Below, one piece after another: positions 5,475-11,456 of a stretch of 12,459 bases of DNA. A program made the translations under genes and the position numbers. Within the stretch, counting starts at the first letter, position 1, and every line of letters begins with the position of its first letter. Source of the DNA: a bacterium (GTDB taxonomy: Bacteria; Chloroflexota; Dehalococcoidia; Tepidiformales; Tepidiformaceae). The stretch is taken from positions 1 to 12,459 of the forward strand of contig CAMAUF010000023.1 in assembly GCA_945861295.1 (NCBI GenBank), written 5' to 3'. A model generated the notes under the pieces. The model was not told the origin of the DNA. It did no database searches and saw only the letters and a list, made by a program, of their open reading frames with translations.

Positions 5475-6452
5475 CTAGGCGTTGCGGCCCGGAATCGCGA
5501 GGTCGTCCGGCGGCGGAGCGGGGTTTCCGATGCCCTGCATCAACTGCGTCGGCACGACCATGCGCAGTTCGTCGAGCGTCCACTTGCCGTGCTTGTAGAT
5601 GTTGCGCATCGGCGGGTAGAGGTCGGCGAGCAGGCCGACGGCGCCGCCGGCCACCTGGAAGATGCGGCCGTTGATATTCCAGGCCTCATCGAGCAGGAGG
5701 TAGACGGTCATTGGAGCAACCATGTCGGGCCCTCGCATGGCGGCTGCTTCTTCAGAGGCGCGATTCGATGCGGCCGCCGGCGGCGGCCCGCCCCCAGCGA
5801 TCCCGCGGGATGCGCGCAACTCGCGGGATGCCGCCGGCACCGTCGCCGTCAACCGCGTCGCGGCGCCCGGGGCGATGCAGTTCACGGTCACCCCGTAGCG
5901 CCCGAGGTCGCGCGCGCAGACGCGCGTGAGGCCCGCGACGCCAGCCTTGGCGGCGCCGTAGTTCGCCTGGCCCGAGTTACCGCCGAGTCCCGAAACGGAG
6001 CTGTAGTTGATGATCCGGCCGTAGCGTTGCTGGCGCATGAGCACCGAGGCCGGCTTGATCGTCGTAAAGTGCCCCTTAAGGTCGACGCGGATGACGTCGT
6101 CCCATTCCTGCTCCGTCAGGTTGAAGACCATGCGGTCGCGCAGGATGGCGGCGAGGTTGATCAGTCCGTCGAGCCGGCCGTAGCTGTCGAGCGCCGTGCG
6201 GATGACGCTTTCGCCGCCGTCCATGGTCGAGACATCCGCGAAGTTCGCGGTCGCCTCGCCGCCGGCGGCCTTAATTTCGGCGACGACTTGGGCCGCCGGG
6301 CCATCGTCGTGGCCGGAGCCGTCCGGGTTCACGCCGGGGTCGTTGACGACGATGCGTGCGCCTTCGCTTGCGGCGAGCAGCGCGCACTCGCGGCCGATGC
6401 CGCGGCCGGCGCCAGTCATCGCGACGACTTTGCCTTCGAGAAGTCCTGCCAT
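5475..6452 (-). CDS. SDR-family 3-hydroxyacyl-CoA dehydrogenase-like protein (17-beta-HSD4 type)
   Basis: 325 residues starting MAGLLEGKVV. TGAGRGIG (13-20) binds NAD(P). NDPGVNPDGSGHDDGPA (37-53) is the insert typical of the N-terminal domain of peroxisomal multifunctional enzyme 2/17-beta-HSD4 homologues. The usual NNAG is replaced by NLAAILRD (99-106). Catalytic Ser152, Tyr165 and Lys169 are present. PGAATRLT follows, then a Pro/Ala-rich low-complexity stretch (about 208-240) and a C-terminal tail YPPMRNIYKHGKWTLDEL, also typical of that family. The likely reaction is oxidation of a 3-hydroxyacyl-CoA to the 3-ketoacyl-CoA; substrate unknown. An ATG at 6527 is in frame, but the 25 extra residues are basic and unlike the family, so 6452 is preferred (GGGGG and AAGG lie upstream). 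It is the third gene of the MaoC cluster, 138 nt after the second. Confidence 0.88.
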   Translation of the reverse strand: MAGLLEGKVVAMTGAGRGIGRECALLAASEGARIVVNDPGVNPDGSGHDDGPAAQVVAEIKAAGGEATANFADVSTMDGGESVIRTALDSYGRLDGLINLAAILRDRMVFNLTEQEWDDVIRVDLKGHFTTIKPASVLMRQQRYGRIINYSSVSGLGGNSGQANYGAAKAGVAGLTRVCARDLGRYGVTVNCIAPGAATRLTATVPAASRELRASRGIAGGGPPPAAASNRASEEAAAMRGPDMVAPMTVYLLLDEAWNINGRIFQVAGGAVGLLADLYPPMRNIYKHGKWTLDELRMVVPTQLMQGIGNPAPPPDDLAIPGRNA

Positions 6453-6481
6453 CCTTGAAACCCCCAGTTGTTTACGCAGAA

Positions 6482-6512
6482 CGGGCACGCGACCGTGTGG
6501 CCGGCGTGCCCG
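6482..6512 (-). repeat. Intra-operon hairpin between MaoC and SDR genes
   Basis: CGGGCACGC (6482-6490) and GCGTGCCCG (6504-6512) form a perfect 9-bp GC-rich stem with a 13-nt loop in the 138-nt gap between two leftward genes. There is no T tract after it on the minus strand, so an mRNA-stabilising or partial-attenuation role is likelier than full termination. This is inference. Confidence 0.5.
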
Positions 6513-6590
6513 CTCAAGTACGTCCATGCCGCGTTTCCGCCCGGCCTCGGCGCCGCTGCAACGGCGACGGGTCGCGCGGGTCGCGGTAGG

Positions 6591-7010
6591 TTAGTTGAAG
6601 AGCTTGACCGTCGCGGAGCCCGGCGTCGTCTTCGTGCCGTCGGCCTTCTCGGTCCAGCACTCGATATCGACGAGCTTCTCGCCGTTTTCTTCGTACTTCC
6701 GGCGGACGATGCCCTTGCAGATGATGTCGTTGTTCGGCTCGTCCATGCCCCGGTAGCTGCAGCCGTACTTCTTGATCCGGCCGCTGGCGCCCACCCAATC
6801 GTGGACGAGCTGGCCCAGGAAGGCGTTCTTCAGCGCGCCGTGGACGATGATGTTGTTCAGGCCTGTGCCGAGGGCAAAGTCCTTATCGTAGTGGATCTGG
6901 TAGAAGTCCCCAGAGCCGGCTGCCCACTGCACGAGCTGCTGGCTCGTGCAGTTCTTCTTGAGGACCGGGAGTTCCTGGCCCTCGCTGATCTCGCTGAATT
7001 TCAGTCCCAT
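6591..7010 (-). CDS. MaoC-family dehydratase/hydratase subunit
   Basis: 139-residue single hot-dog-fold protein of the MaoC/R-specific enoyl-CoA hydratase type. SGDFYQIHYDKDFALGTGLN (33-52) is the hydratase-2 motif, with Asp35 and His40 as the catalytic pair, followed by IVHGALKNAF. The expected reaction is syn-hydration of a trans-2-enoyl-CoA to the (3R)-hydroxyacyl-CoA or the reverse. The protein is half the size of a two-hot-dog hydratase, and the adjoining upstream gene supplies the second, MaoC-N-type half, so the active enzyme is probably a heterodimer in the manner of mycobacterial HadAB. AAAGGAGG (7018-7025) lies 7 nt upstream of the ATG and overlaps the stop of the preceding gene, which suggests translational coupling. 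Confidence 0.9.
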   Translation of the reverse strand: MGLKFSEISEGQELPVLKKNCTSQQLVQWAAGSGDFYQIHYDKDFALGTGLNNIIVHGALKNAFLGQLVHDWVGASGRIKKYGCSYRGMDEPNNDIICKGIVRRKYEENGEKLVDIECWTEKADGTKTTPGSATVKLFN

Positions 7011-7017
7011 CGCGTTT

Positions 7018-7025
7018 CCTCCTTT
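7018..7025 (-). promoter_or_regulatory. Shine-Dalgarno of the MaoC gene overlapping the upstream stop
   Basis: AAAGGAGG on the minus strand, 7 nt before the ATG at 7010. Its first A residues are part of the TAA stop of the MaoC-N gene, so terminating ribosomes are placed directly at the next start. Confidence 0.75.
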
Positions 7026-7533
7026 AGTAGCGGATGCCGGTGCCGGTCATGATAGCGACGACCTTGCCGTCGCTCACCCGCTTGTACTCGGTCTTGCTGG
7101 TGGTGATCAGCATGTCGCCGATGCCGCCCTTGCGCTCCTGGATGTCGGAGACGTAGCCGACCGACTCCAGGACGTCGCCGGCGCAGATGTCGTCGAAGTA
7201 CTCGATATCGGTGCCGCCGTTGAGGATGCGCTTGAGCGGGCGTCGCGGCTGGGGGCCAGCCGTTGGGCCACCGCCGCCGCGGCGTCCGCCGAAGGTCGGG
7301 TCGCTGTAGCGCGGGTCGTACACGGGCGTTCCCAGGTAGCCTGGGGGGCAGGGGATGCTCCGGTAGCCAGCCTTCTTGGCCTCGGCTTCGTCGAAGTAGA
7401 TCGGGTCGACGTGGCCGACCGACCGCGCGAACATCCGGATTTGAAGCTTGTCGACTTCGCTGGTCGTCGGTTCCGAACGCTTGCCGATCGTGGCCCGGAG
7501 TTCATCGGTGATAAGCGAATCTTCGTCCGCCAT
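7024..7533 (-). CDS. MaoC N-terminal-domain (FAS1-like) dehydratase subunit
   Basis: 169 residues beginning MADEDSLITD. The TSEVDKLQIRMFARSVGHVDPIYFDEAEAKKAGY region (24-57) followed by PCPPGYLGTP is the MaoC-like N-terminal dehydratase domain. LKRILNGGTDIEYFDDICAGDVL (100-122) and the strand-rich end (GDMLITTSKTEY, VVAIMTGT) complete a hot-dog fold. It lacks the D-x4-H catalytic pair seen in the neighbour and probably shapes substrate binding in a heteromer. Residues 82-98 form a Gly/Arg/Pro-rich insert. AGGAGG at 7539-7544, 5 nt before the ATG, fixes the start; an in-frame ATG at 7587 lies upstream of the -10 box and is rejected. It is first in the leftward three-gene unit and is separated from the MaoC gene by 13 nt. 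Confidence 0.87.
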   Translation of the reverse strand: MADEDSLITDELRATIGKRSEPTTSEVDKLQIRMFARSVGHVDPIYFDEAEAKKAGYRSIPCPPGYLGTPVYDPRYSDPTFGGRRGGGGPTAGPQPRRPLKRILNGGTDIEYFDDICAGDVLESVGYVSDIQERKGGIGDMLITTSKTEYKRVSDGKVVAIMTGTGIRY

Positions 7534-7538
7534 GCGTG

Positions 7539-7544
7539 CCTCCT
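7539..7544 (-). promoter_or_regulatory. Shine-Dalgarno of the MaoC-N gene
   Basis: AGGAGG on the minus strand, 5 nt upstream of the ATG at 7533. It decides this start over the in-frame ATG at 7587. Confidence 0.75.
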
Positions 7545-7558
7545 GTCGTGATGACCGA

Positions 7559-7587
7559 AACATACCGAGCGTGGCGATAGGCCGCAA
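7559..7587 (-). promoter_or_regulatory. Promoter of the MaoC/SDR cluster
   Basis: On the minus strand TTGCGG (7587-7582), a 17-nt spacer, then TATGTT (7564-7559). The predicted start is about 18-20 nt before the ATG at 7533, leaving room for the AGGAGG. It lies back to back with the promoter of the cysteine-rich gene. Confidence 0.6.
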
Positions 7588-7598
7588 ACTGAGGGTGG

Positions 7599-7628
7599 TT
7601 GACGAGTGCCCCGCTGCCGGGACAGGAT
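7599..7628 (+). promoter_or_regulatory. Promoter of the cysteine-rich protein gene
   Basis: TTGACG (7599-7604), an 18-nt spacer, and CAGGAT (7623-7628). The predicted start is near 7635, giving a leader of about 18 nt that holds GAGAGGGGG before the ATG at 7653. The -35 is good and the -10 is weak. Confidence 0.45.
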
Positions 7629-7652
7629 CGTCCGGCGAGAGGGGGCACCCCG

Positions 7653-8057
7653 ATGGCGGAGGGTGAATGTCAACTGGGTGGACGTTTCCGCAAGTGCCTG
7701 AACGCGCCCGTGGAACGCTGCCAGTACTGCGGCCGGCGGTTTTGCGCGGACCACCAACATGTCAACAAAGGGTTCGAATCCGTTTGCGTGCGTGACCTCT
7801 GCCGTCGCAAACAGGCCGACCTCGTCGCCCACGCGGAATACCGCGCGCGCGTCAACCGGAGGAATGCAGCCGGCCTGTGCGGCATCGAAGAATGCGGTCC
7901 GCACCCAAAGCACCAATGTTCGCTCTGCCAGGGCAACTTCTGCGAGCCGCACGTCGCACAGCGGATGTATCCGTTTCGGTACGGGCGGGTCGTCATCGAC
8001 CGGCCCGCGAGCGTTTGCCGCTGGTGTTGGGATCGCCGCAAGCTGTGGCGTCACTAA
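7653..8057 (+). CDS. Cysteine-rich protein with two AN1-like zinc-finger modules
   Basis: 134 residues with 14 Cys. Two similar modules are visible. The first is Cys15-x7-Cys23-x2-Cys26-x4-Cys31-x2-His34, with Cys45 and Cys50 beyond. The second is Cys81-x7-Cys89-x2-Cys92-x4-Cys97-x2-His100, with Cys122-x2-Cys125 beyond. The shared core 'C-x2-C-x3-F-C-x2-H' resembles the second half of AN1/treble-clef zinc fingers, so each module could bind one or two zinc ions. A charged linker (about 51-73) joins them. There is no signal peptide or membrane segment. The ATG at 7653 follows GAGAGGGGG; an in-frame start at 7599 would lie within the -35 box. It is divergent from the acyl-CoA cluster and followed by a hydrolase with its own promoter-like sequence. 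I do not recognise a named family; function is unknown. Confidence 0.8.
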   Translation: MAEGECQLGGRFRKCLNAPVERCQYCGRRFCADHQHVNKGFESVCVRDLCRRKQADLVAHAEYRARVNRRNAAGLCGIEECGPHPKHQCSLCQGNFCEPHVAQRMYPFRYGRVVIDRPASVCRWCWDRRKLWRH

Positions 8058-8060
8058 ACC

Positions 8061-8088
8061 TTGCGGTCCGGGGCGAGCGCGTTATCGT
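8061..8088 (+). promoter_or_regulatory. Putative promoter of the alpha/beta hydrolase gene
   Basis: TTGCGG (8061-8066), a 16-nt spacer and TATCGT (8083-8088), followed by GAGGAGG and the ATG at 8120. The -35 is the same hexamer as in the MaoC-cluster promoter. It is plausible but not strong, and read-through from the cysteine-rich gene is also possible. Confidence 0.4.
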
Positions 8089-8119
8089 CGCTCGGTATCC
8101 AACGAGGAGGACGTGACCG

Positions 8120-8944
8120 ATGGGCAGCGACATCCGTGACGACTGGGTCGAACTGGACGGGCTCCGGTTCCATTACCGCGATTGGGGCGATGCCAGCGCG
8201 CCGCCGCTGATCTTGCTCCACGGCTTTACGGGCCACGCCCGCTCCTGGGACTCATTCGCCGCCGCGATGTCCCCTCGCTACCGGGTCCTGGCGCTGGACC
8301 AGCGCGGCCACGGCGAGAGCGCCTGGACCGATGACTACTCGACCGAGGCCATGGTGAGGGACCTCGCCGGGTTCGTCGCGGCCCTCGGACTGCGCCACTA
8401 TGACCTGCTCGGCCTATCCATGGGCGGGCGGAACGCGATTCACTTCGCCGGTGGCCGCCCGGATGGCCTTGGCAAGCTGGTGATCGTCGATATCGGGCCC
8501 GAAACGGCGGCCGTTGGGACGCAGCGCATCCAGGATTCCCTCCGCGCGAAGGACGAGTTCGCCAGCCCCGAAGACGCCATCGCCCAGGCTCGCGCCGGCA
8601 ACAGCCGCGCCGACGCGGCCGAGCTCGCCCACCGTGTCCGGAACAACCTTATGCGCACGGCCAGCGGGACCTGGACGTTCCGCTACGACCGTGCTCTGCG
8701 CGACCCGGCCCGGCTACGGCCGCGGCCCACGCCCGTAGAGGGTTGGCGGTTGTGGTCGAACATCGCCGCGCCGACGCTCCTCATTCGCGGCGAGCTGAGT
8801 GACATCCTGCCGTCCGAGGTCGCGGCGCGCATGGTCCGCGAGCATCCGGACTGCCGGTTGGTCGAAGTGGCCGGATCCGGCCATTCGATCCCGCTCGACG
8901 CGCCCCGGGGCTTCCTCGCGGCGGCGCGGACCTTTCTGGGGTGA
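8120..8944 (+). CDS. Alpha/beta-fold hydrolase
   Basis: 274-residue single-domain alpha/beta hydrolase, cytoplasmic. LLHGFTGHARSW (32-43) is the oxyanion-hole region and LDQRGHGES (59-67) is the conserved loop after strand 4. GLSMGG (98-103) is the nucleophile elbow with Ser100, and RGELSDILP (223-231) holds the acid Asp228. GSGHSIPLD (252-260) holds His255. The triad is complete and the length is normal. It may cleave an ester, a lactone or a C-C bond (as in meta-cleavage-product hydrolases); the substrate cannot be told. GAGGAGG about 9 nt upstream supports the ATG. It lies 62 nt downstream of the cysteine-rich gene and ends 16 nt from the convergent ChrB-domain gene, with no terminator visible between. 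Confidence 0.92.
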   Translation: MGSDIRDDWVELDGLRFHYRDWGDASAPPLILLHGFTGHARSWDSFAAAMSPRYRVLALDQRGHGESAWTDDYSTEAMVRDLAGFVAALGLRHYDLLGLSMGGRNAIHFAGGRPDGLGKLVIVDIGPETAAVGTQRIQDSLRAKDEFASPEDAIAQARAGNSRADAAELAHRVRNNLMRTASGTWTFRYDRALRDPARLRPRPTPVEGWRLWSNIAAPTLLIRGELSDILPSEVAARMVREHPDCRLVEVAGSGHSIPLDAPRGFLAAARTFLG

Positions 8945-8960
8945 AGGGTGTTGTCGTCGA

Positions 8961-9389
8961 TCACTCAGCGGCTTTCGCGCGGCAGTACGCGTAAAGCGCG
9001 TCGTACAGCGGAAACTCGAGGCGAAGCAGCTCGTGGTCGTCCACGCCCCGATCGCGGAAGCCTTCCGCGATCGCTTGCAATCCCGCCGCTTCGGCGGCCA
9101 GGTGGTAAGCGTCGGTGTCGGCTCCGCGGACGATCGCGGCGAGATGCATGAGGCCCGGGGCGACGATCGCGTACTTCTTGATGACGGCGTCGAACGAGCA
9201 TTCGGCGCCGTGGTGGCCGAGCTCCACGCCCGGGACATCGAAGGGCGTCGCCCCTTCCCGCTCCGCCACGGCCATGACTTCGCCAGGCTCAACGAAGAGG
9301 AACTCCGCCTCGGAATCGACGAACCGGGAGATGAGCCAGGGACAGGCGACTCGATCGACCTTGACTCGCTTCCGCGTGACGTATCGCAT
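8961..9389 (-). CDS. ChrB-domain chromate resistance protein (stand-alone domain)
   Basis: 142 residues. RYVTRKRVKVDRVACPWLI (2-20), RFVDSEAEFLFV, ATPFDVPGVELGHHGAECSFD (47-67) and the C-terminal LRLEFPLYDALYAYCR match the 'chromate resistance exported protein'/ChrB C-terminal domain family. Members of this family include the chromate-sensing regulator ChrB, but this one lacks the ChrB N-terminal half and has no visible signal peptide. The ATG at 9389 has AAGGAGG 9 nt upstream (9399-9405). A much longer open frame upstream runs through the non-coding gap into the carboxylase gene antiparallel frames and is rejected. No ChrA transporter is in the window. Cys16, His59-60 and Cys64 are conserved-looking residues that might bind metal; this is inference. 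The stop is TGA. Confidence 0.85.
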   Translation of the reverse strand: MRYVTRKRVKVDRVACPWLISRFVDSEAEFLFVEPGEVMAVAEREGATPFDVPGVELGHHGAECSFDAVIKKYAIVAPGLMHLAAIVRGADTDAYHLAAEAAGLQAIAEGFRDRGVDDHELLRLEFPLYDALYAYCRAKAAE

Positions 9390-9398
9390 CGCTGGCAA

Positions 9399-9405
9399 CC
9401 TCCTT
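9399..9405 (-). promoter_or_regulatory. Shine-Dalgarno of the ChrB-domain gene
   Basis: AAGGAGG on the minus strand, 9 nt before the ATG at 9389. It fixes the short start against the long open frame that extends upstream. Confidence 0.7.
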
Positions 9406-9423
9406 GGGCGCGGCCTCGGCCGG

Positions 9424-9442
9424 GCACTATCAAGTGTAGTGC
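9424..9442. promoter_or_regulatory. Operator-like inverted repeat upstream of the ChrB-domain gene
   Basis: GCACTA (9424-9429), 7 nt, TAGTGC (9437-9442) is a perfect 6-bp dyad in an otherwise GC-rich gap, 35 nt before the ChrB start. On the minus strand it includes TACACT and GATAGT, either of which could serve as a -10 box, so a bound protein would cover the promoter. Alternatively it is a weak hairpin after the carboxylase gene. Confidence 0.4.
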
Positions 9443-9517
9443 GGTCGAGAGGAGCGCCACCATCCGGCTTTTGGCCGATGCCCGACATTCGTGGAGCGCA
9501 TCCGCGCACGGCACGGT

Positions 9518-11344
9518 TCAGGCGAGTTCGACCAGCCGGTCCCCTTCGCGGACGACGTCGCGCGGCGTGACGGCGACGGCTTTCACGGTCCCGTCCGCGA
9601 CCGCGGTCACGCGGTGCTCCATTTTCATGGCCTCGATCGTGACGACAAGCGTGCCTGCTTGGATGGCGTCGCCTGGGTTCACGTGGACCGCCGCGATGGT
9701 GCCGGCCAGGGGCGCGGTGATGACTGTAGCGCCGGTTTGCACAGCTTTTGCCCGCGACGGTAACCGCGGCGGGGCGGCGAGAGCGACGCCCTGCGGCCAT
9801 TCAGCGGCTGCTCCCGCCTCCACAATGTCGCCCGCAACCGTGACGCTTCCGCTCGGGTGCAAGCGCGCTTCATGCGAAGCGGCCCCGTCGCCCACCCAAA
9901 GCGCCAAGCTCCCTGCGCCGATCCACCGCGCTGGCCGCTCGGCCCAACGGAAGCGGGCGGCCGACGCGATGCTGGAGCGCGCCGGCGCCGCCGCTTCGAG
10001 CAGCTCTGGAAGCGTCCGTTCGAGCCAGCCGGTGTCCGTCGCGCCCGCCGCGAACTCAGGGTGCCTCGTCACGGCTCGGAGAAGCCGCTGGTTGGTTGCG
10101 ACGCCTTCCACCTCGAGCGCTGCCAGCGCCAGCATCTCGAGGGAACGAGCGCGGTCGTCGCTGTGGACGAGGAGCTTCCCGAGCAGGGAGTCGTACTCCA
10201 TGGGGACGCGATCGCCTGGACCGTAGCCGAGGTCGGTCCTGGTCGCCCCTGTCGCGGCGATTCGGCGGATCGAGCCCGTCGAGGGCCGGAACGCCGCCGA
10301 CGGATCCTCGGCGTTTATCCGCAACTCAATGGCGTGGCCGCGGTGGACGATTTCGTCTTGGCGAAGCGGAAGCGGTTCGCCAGCGGCTATGCGCAGTTGC
10401 CATTCGACCAAATCGAGCCCGGTTACGAGTTCGGTGACCGGGTGCTCGACCTGAAGGCGCGGATTGACTTCGATGAACCAAAACGGGCGCACTCCGTCGG
10501 CGTCCGGTTCGCCCACGAGAAACTCGACCGTGCCGGCGTTCACGTAGTTGGCGGCCCGCGCGATCGTGAGGGCGGCCTGGCAGAGCGCCGCGCGGAGCGA
10601 TGCGTCGACGACGGGGCTCGGTGACTCCTCGATCAACTTCTGGCGGCGCCGCTGCACGGAGCAATCCCGTTCTCCGAGGTGGACGAGGTTGCCGAATGTG
10701 TCGCCAAAGACCTGGACTTCGACGTGGTGCGCCCCTTCGATCAGCCGTTCGAGCAACAGTCCTGGGTCGCCGAAGGCGCTGAGCGCCTCCCGGCGGGCGC
10801 TGGCGAGCGCCTCCGGCAGGGCTTCCGGGTTGCGGACTTCGCGCATGCCGCGCCCTCCGCCACCTCCGCGCGCCTTCACGAGCAACGGCAACCCGAGATG
10901 CGCGGCCTCCCGCACTAGCGTTGCGTCGTCGTCATCGCCATCCCAGCCAGGGACCGTCGGCACACCCACCGAGGCCGCGAGCCGCCGCGCAGCCGACTTG
11001 TCGCCGAGCGCGCGAAGTGTGTCCGGCGCTGGCCCAATGAACGTGACGCCCCGAGCGGCGCACGCCTCGGCAAAGGCGCCGTCCTCACTGAGGAAGCCGT
11101 AGCCCGGATGGATGGCGTCGCAACCCGCCCGGTCGGCGGCGTCGAGCACACCGCGGACATCCAAATACGTCTCGGCCGCCGAATACCCTTCAAGGACCTC
11201 GACCCGGTCGGCTGTCCGCGCGGCGAGTCCGCGACGGTCCGGCACAGAGGCGGCGGCCACGCTCGGAACGCCCAACCGGCGGAGAGTCCGCGCGATCCGG
11301 GCGGCGACCTCCCCGCGGTTGGCGATGAGCACGGAACGGAACAT
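9518..11344 (-). CDS. Acyl-CoA carboxylase biotin-carboxylase/BCCP subunit
   Basis: 608-residue alpha subunit of an acetyl-, propionyl- or methylcrotonyl-CoA carboxylase. It carboxylates its own biotin with ATP and bicarbonate. The biotin carboxylase N-domain begins FRSVLIANRGEVAARI. HPGYGFLSE (79-87) and the glycine-rich ATP-grasp loop KARGGGGGRGM (157-167) follow, then FGDTFGNLVHLGERDCSVQRR, FIEVNPRLQVEH (290-301) and the C-domain (AIELRINAEDP). The last 70 residues are a biotinyl domain with EAMKMEH and biotin-accepting Lys574. The linker is short, so the protein is smaller than the usual roughly 650-670 residues. The ATG at 11344 is chosen because the family begins at the MFRSVLIANRGE strand; a possible -10 (TACGCT) ends 7 nt before it. 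The carboxyltransferase subunit is not within the window. The ChrB-domain gene lies 128 nt downstream on the same strand. Confidence 0.94.
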   Translation of the reverse strand: MFRSVLIANRGEVAARIARTLRRLGVPSVAAASVPDRRGLAARTADRVEVLEGYSAAETYLDVRGVLDAADRAGCDAIHPGYGFLSEDGAFAEACAARGVTFIGPAPDTLRALGDKSAARRLAASVGVPTVPGWDGDDDDATLVREAAHLGLPLLVKARGGGGGRGMREVRNPEALPEALASARREALSAFGDPGLLLERLIEGAHHVEVQVFGDTFGNLVHLGERDCSVQRRRQKLIEESPSPVVDASLRAALCQAALTIARAANYVNAGTVEFLVGEPDADGVRPFWFIEVNPRLQVEHPVTELVTGLDLVEWQLRIAAGEPLPLRQDEIVHRGHAIELRINAEDPSAAFRPSTGSIRRIAATGATRTDLGYGPGDRVPMEYDSLLGKLLVHSDDRARSLEMLALAALEVEGVATNQRLLRAVTRHPEFAAGATDTGWLERTLPELLEAAAPARSSIASAARFRWAERPARWIGAGSLALWVGDGAASHEARLHPSGSVTVAGDIVEAGAAAEWPQGVALAAPPRLPSRAKAVQTGATVITAPLAGTIAAVHVNPGDAIQAGTLVVTIEAMKMEHRVTAVADGTVKAVAVTPRDVVREGDRLVELA

Positions 11345-11351
11345 GCGCGCG

Positions 11352-11378
11352 AGCGTAGCAGCCTCGGTGGCCAGGCAA
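11352..11378 (-). promoter_or_regulatory. Putative leaderless promoter of the carboxylase gene
   Basis: On the minus strand TTGCCT (11378-11373), a short 15-nt spacer and TACGCT (11357-11352), with the -10 ending 7 nt before the ATG at 11344. No Shine-Dalgarno lies in between, which fits a leaderless mRNA. The short spacer lowers confidence. Confidence 0.35.
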
Positions 11379-11456
11379 TAGGCACGCATCAGCGCACGCG
11401 GTCCCGTACCCCCATACTTTGCCGAGTCCTATCGCTAGGGAACTACGCCGTCGGGA

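Noticed and set aside
4085..6458. Long open frames antiparallel to or overlapping the SDR genes (for example minus 4085-5101 and plus 4836-6458).
   Set aside because: They are shadows of GC-rich coding sequence: they overlap genes with clear motifs and show no domain of their own.
6453..6560. A minus-strand frame in the MaoC-SDR gap reads GHAGHTVACPFCVNNW, like a zinc knuckle.
   Set aside because: The frame has no good start or ribosome site, runs into the SDR gene in the wrong frame, and most of it is the hairpin sequence; a single CxxC is weak evidence.
8961..9800. Long minus-strand frame extending the ChrB-domain protein N-terminally to 9800.
   Set aside because: The extra 137 residues are Arg/Pro-rich, overlap the carboxylase gene in another frame, and a strong AAGGAGG marks the start at 9389.
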